From contig JAGQHH010000550.1 of NCBI GenBank assembly GCA_020431945.1, forward strand, positions 1 to 7,131: a stretch of 7,131 nt of DNA, written 5' to 3'. Each line of letters opens with the position of its first letter. The stretch's first letter is position 1. A model generated the notes under the pieces. It was not told the DNA's origin, did no database searches, and saw nothing but the letters and a program-made list of their open reading frames with translations. This document shows, piece by piece, positions 6,446 through 7,131 of the stretch. The DNA is from Cyanobacteria bacterium HKST-UBA02. Its GTDB lineage: Bacteria > Cyanobacteriota > Vampirovibrionia > Obscuribacterales > Obscuribacteraceae. The position numbers and the translations under genes are program-made.

Positions 6446-6464
6446 GGGCATGATAGATATGCCC
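6446..6464. repeat. Inverted repeat abutting the ribosome site
   Basis: GGGCAT and ATGCCC flank a seven-base GATAGAT centre. On the minus transcript the hairpin ends exactly where the GGAGG ribosome site begins. It could be a translational control hairpin for the 338-residue gene or an operator serving both divergent genes. Confidence 0.45.
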
Positions 6465-6498
6465 TTCCAGGCTACAGTTTATCCCTGCCAGTTTATTC

Positions 6499-7131
6499 AT
6501 GATCCCTAATCGCCAGCTCATCGCCTTCGCGACATTCATAAGCCTCAACCTTGTCATCCCGCAGGCCCATGCGACCGGTGGCGATGTCGCCGACTTTTAC
6601 GCTACTTACAAAAGAGGCGACTACAGCCAGGCAGCCATAAAAGGCGAGAAGCTGTTGAGCAAGAGCCCGGAAGATCTCAAACTCCGCTACTATCTGGCTG
6701 ACTGCTTGATCAAGCTGGGCAGGAAAGACGCAGCCCTGGCGCACTATCAATACTGCGCTTCTCAGAATAATTCGGTTATCGGGCGTTACGCCAGCGAGGC
6801 GATTCGCCGTCTGAAAGCCGATGATCCCGAGATCTCCGACCGGGCAGCATTCGAGAAAAGACTGGGCGAAAAGACCTCGGGAGCTCGTGAGCGTCTCCTC
6901 GAGCAGGCGAAAGAAGAGAAAAAGAAGGCCGCGGAGAACTTCGACCGCAAGATGAAAGCAATCACCGCCAACAAGGGACTCTCGCCGGATGAGCAGGAAC
7001 GCCGCATGAAGCAGGCGTATAGCGAGCTCAACAAACAGGAGGAGGAGATCACCGGTCGCTACCAGAAGCAGGCGGACGCGCTTCTCGCTCGAAAAGACAG
7101 GCTTCTCAAACAAACCTCCAGCACCGGCTCT
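6499..7131 (+). CDS. Secreted TPR protein with long coiled coil (3' end outside window)
   Basis: An ATG at 6499 opens a frame that runs without a stop to the right edge, giving 211 residues. The N-terminus MIPNRQLIAFATFISLNLVIPQAHA is a signal peptide with probable cleavage after AHA (residue 25). A TPR module follows (about 29-106: FYATYKRGDYSQAAIKGEKLL, YYLADCLIKLGRKDAALAHYQYC). From about 115 to 205 the protein is highly charged and rich in Glu, Lys, Arg and Gln, with the look of a long helical coiled coil (RLLEQAKEEKKKAAENFDRK, QAYSELNKQEEEITGRYQKQ). No catalytic motif has been reached. The TPR module aligns with that of the divergent 338-residue protein, suggesting shared ancestry. No clear ribosome site precedes the ATG, but an in-frame stop at 6454-6456 and the signal peptide leave little alternative. 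The likely place of action is outside the cytoplasmic membrane; the function is unknown. Confidence 0.85.
   Translation, partial: MIPNRQLIAFATFISLNLVIPQAHATGGDVADFYATYKRGDYSQAAIKGEKLLSKSPEDLKLRYYLADCLIKLGRKDAALAHYQYCASQNNSVIGRYASEAIRRLKADDPEISDRAAFEKRLGEKTSGARERLLEQAKEEKKKAAENFDRKMKAITANKGLSPDEQERRMKQAYSELNKQEEEITGRYQKQADALLARKDRLLKQTSSTGS

Larger units (their letters stand above)
6435..6498. promoter_or_regulatory. Divergent intergenic region with shared promoters
   Basis: These 64 bp separate the start of the minus-strand 338-residue gene from the plus-strand TPR gene. Both promoters must lie here or overlap the coding starts. No clear -35/-10 pair can be assigned by eye in either direction. 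The region contains a 6-bp inverted repeat at 6446-6464 and the minus-strand ribosome site at 6441-6445. Confidence 0.5.

Noticed and set aside
5574..6509. Plus-strand open frame of 311 residues
   Set aside because: It is antisense to the TPR/lethal-factor-like gene, which has a signal peptide, a ribosome site and domain matches; the plus frame has none of these.
6435..6557. Longer starts (ATG at 6500 or 6557) for the 338-residue protein
   Set aside because: They would bury the signal peptide and overlap the divergent gene's start, while GTG at 6434 has a well-spaced GGAGG.
6493..7113. Minus-strand open frame of 206 residues
   Set aside because: It is opposite the signal-peptide, TPR and coiled-coil coding frame on the plus strand. 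Its Leu/Phe-rich product is what the complement of Glu/Lys-rich coding DNA yields.

Overview
The window (roughly 55% GC by eye) is bacterial chromosome carrying a two-component signalling cluster next to a group of secreted tetratricopeptide-repeat (TPR) proteins. The organism cannot be named from this sequence. Many signal-peptide TPR proteins with 42-residue kinesin-light-chain-like repeats, PAS-containing tandem histidine kinases and an anthrax-lethal-factor-like domain fit a non-photosynthetic cyanobacterial relative (Vampirovibrionia/Melainabacteria, Obscuribacterales type). That assignment is an inference from general style, not from a marker gene.

Left part (1-2988): the 3' end of one sensor histidine kinase overlaps by four bases (ATGA) the start of a complete 602-residue membrane histidine kinase (TM, helical extracytoplasmic region, TM, HAMP, PAS, HisKA, HATPase). 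The kinase ends tail to tail with, and overlaps by 14 bp, an OmpR/PhoB-type response regulator on the minus strand. The two kinases resemble each other closely in the visible catalytic core. The second has an altered G1 box (NPGNP instead of DxGxG).

Middle part (3016-3801): two short, proline-rich minus-strand genes of unknown function lie just upstream of the regulator gene. They are tightly spaced (2 bp) with a strong internal Shine-Dalgarno, and together with the regulator they look like one three-gene transcription unit (112 aa, 115 aa, regulator). A 97-bp gap with an A/T-rich hairpin separates them from the next gene.

Right part (3802-7131): a 491-residue secreted TPR protein (minus), a 140-bp gap containing a perfect 22-bp palindrome and an 8-bp C/G homopolymer, then a 338-residue secreted protein (minus). 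The 338-residue protein joins a TPR module to a domain that looks like the catalytic domain of anthrax lethal factor, but its HExxH zinc motif has become MQCAH. Divergently, across 64 bp, a third secreted TPR protein starts and runs off the right edge; it has a long charged coiled coil. The TPR modules of the two divergent genes align with each other, so they are probably related.

How the genes work together: the kinases and regulator probably form one signalling unit (two kinases, one visible regulator). The exported TPR proteins are probably envelope or extracytoplasmic binding proteins. No direct sequence link between the signalling genes and the TPR genes was found apart from adjacency. 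The main point of interest is the apparently inactive lethal-factor-like domain fused to a TPR module. I saw no RNA genes, CRISPR arrays, insertion sequences or attachment sites.
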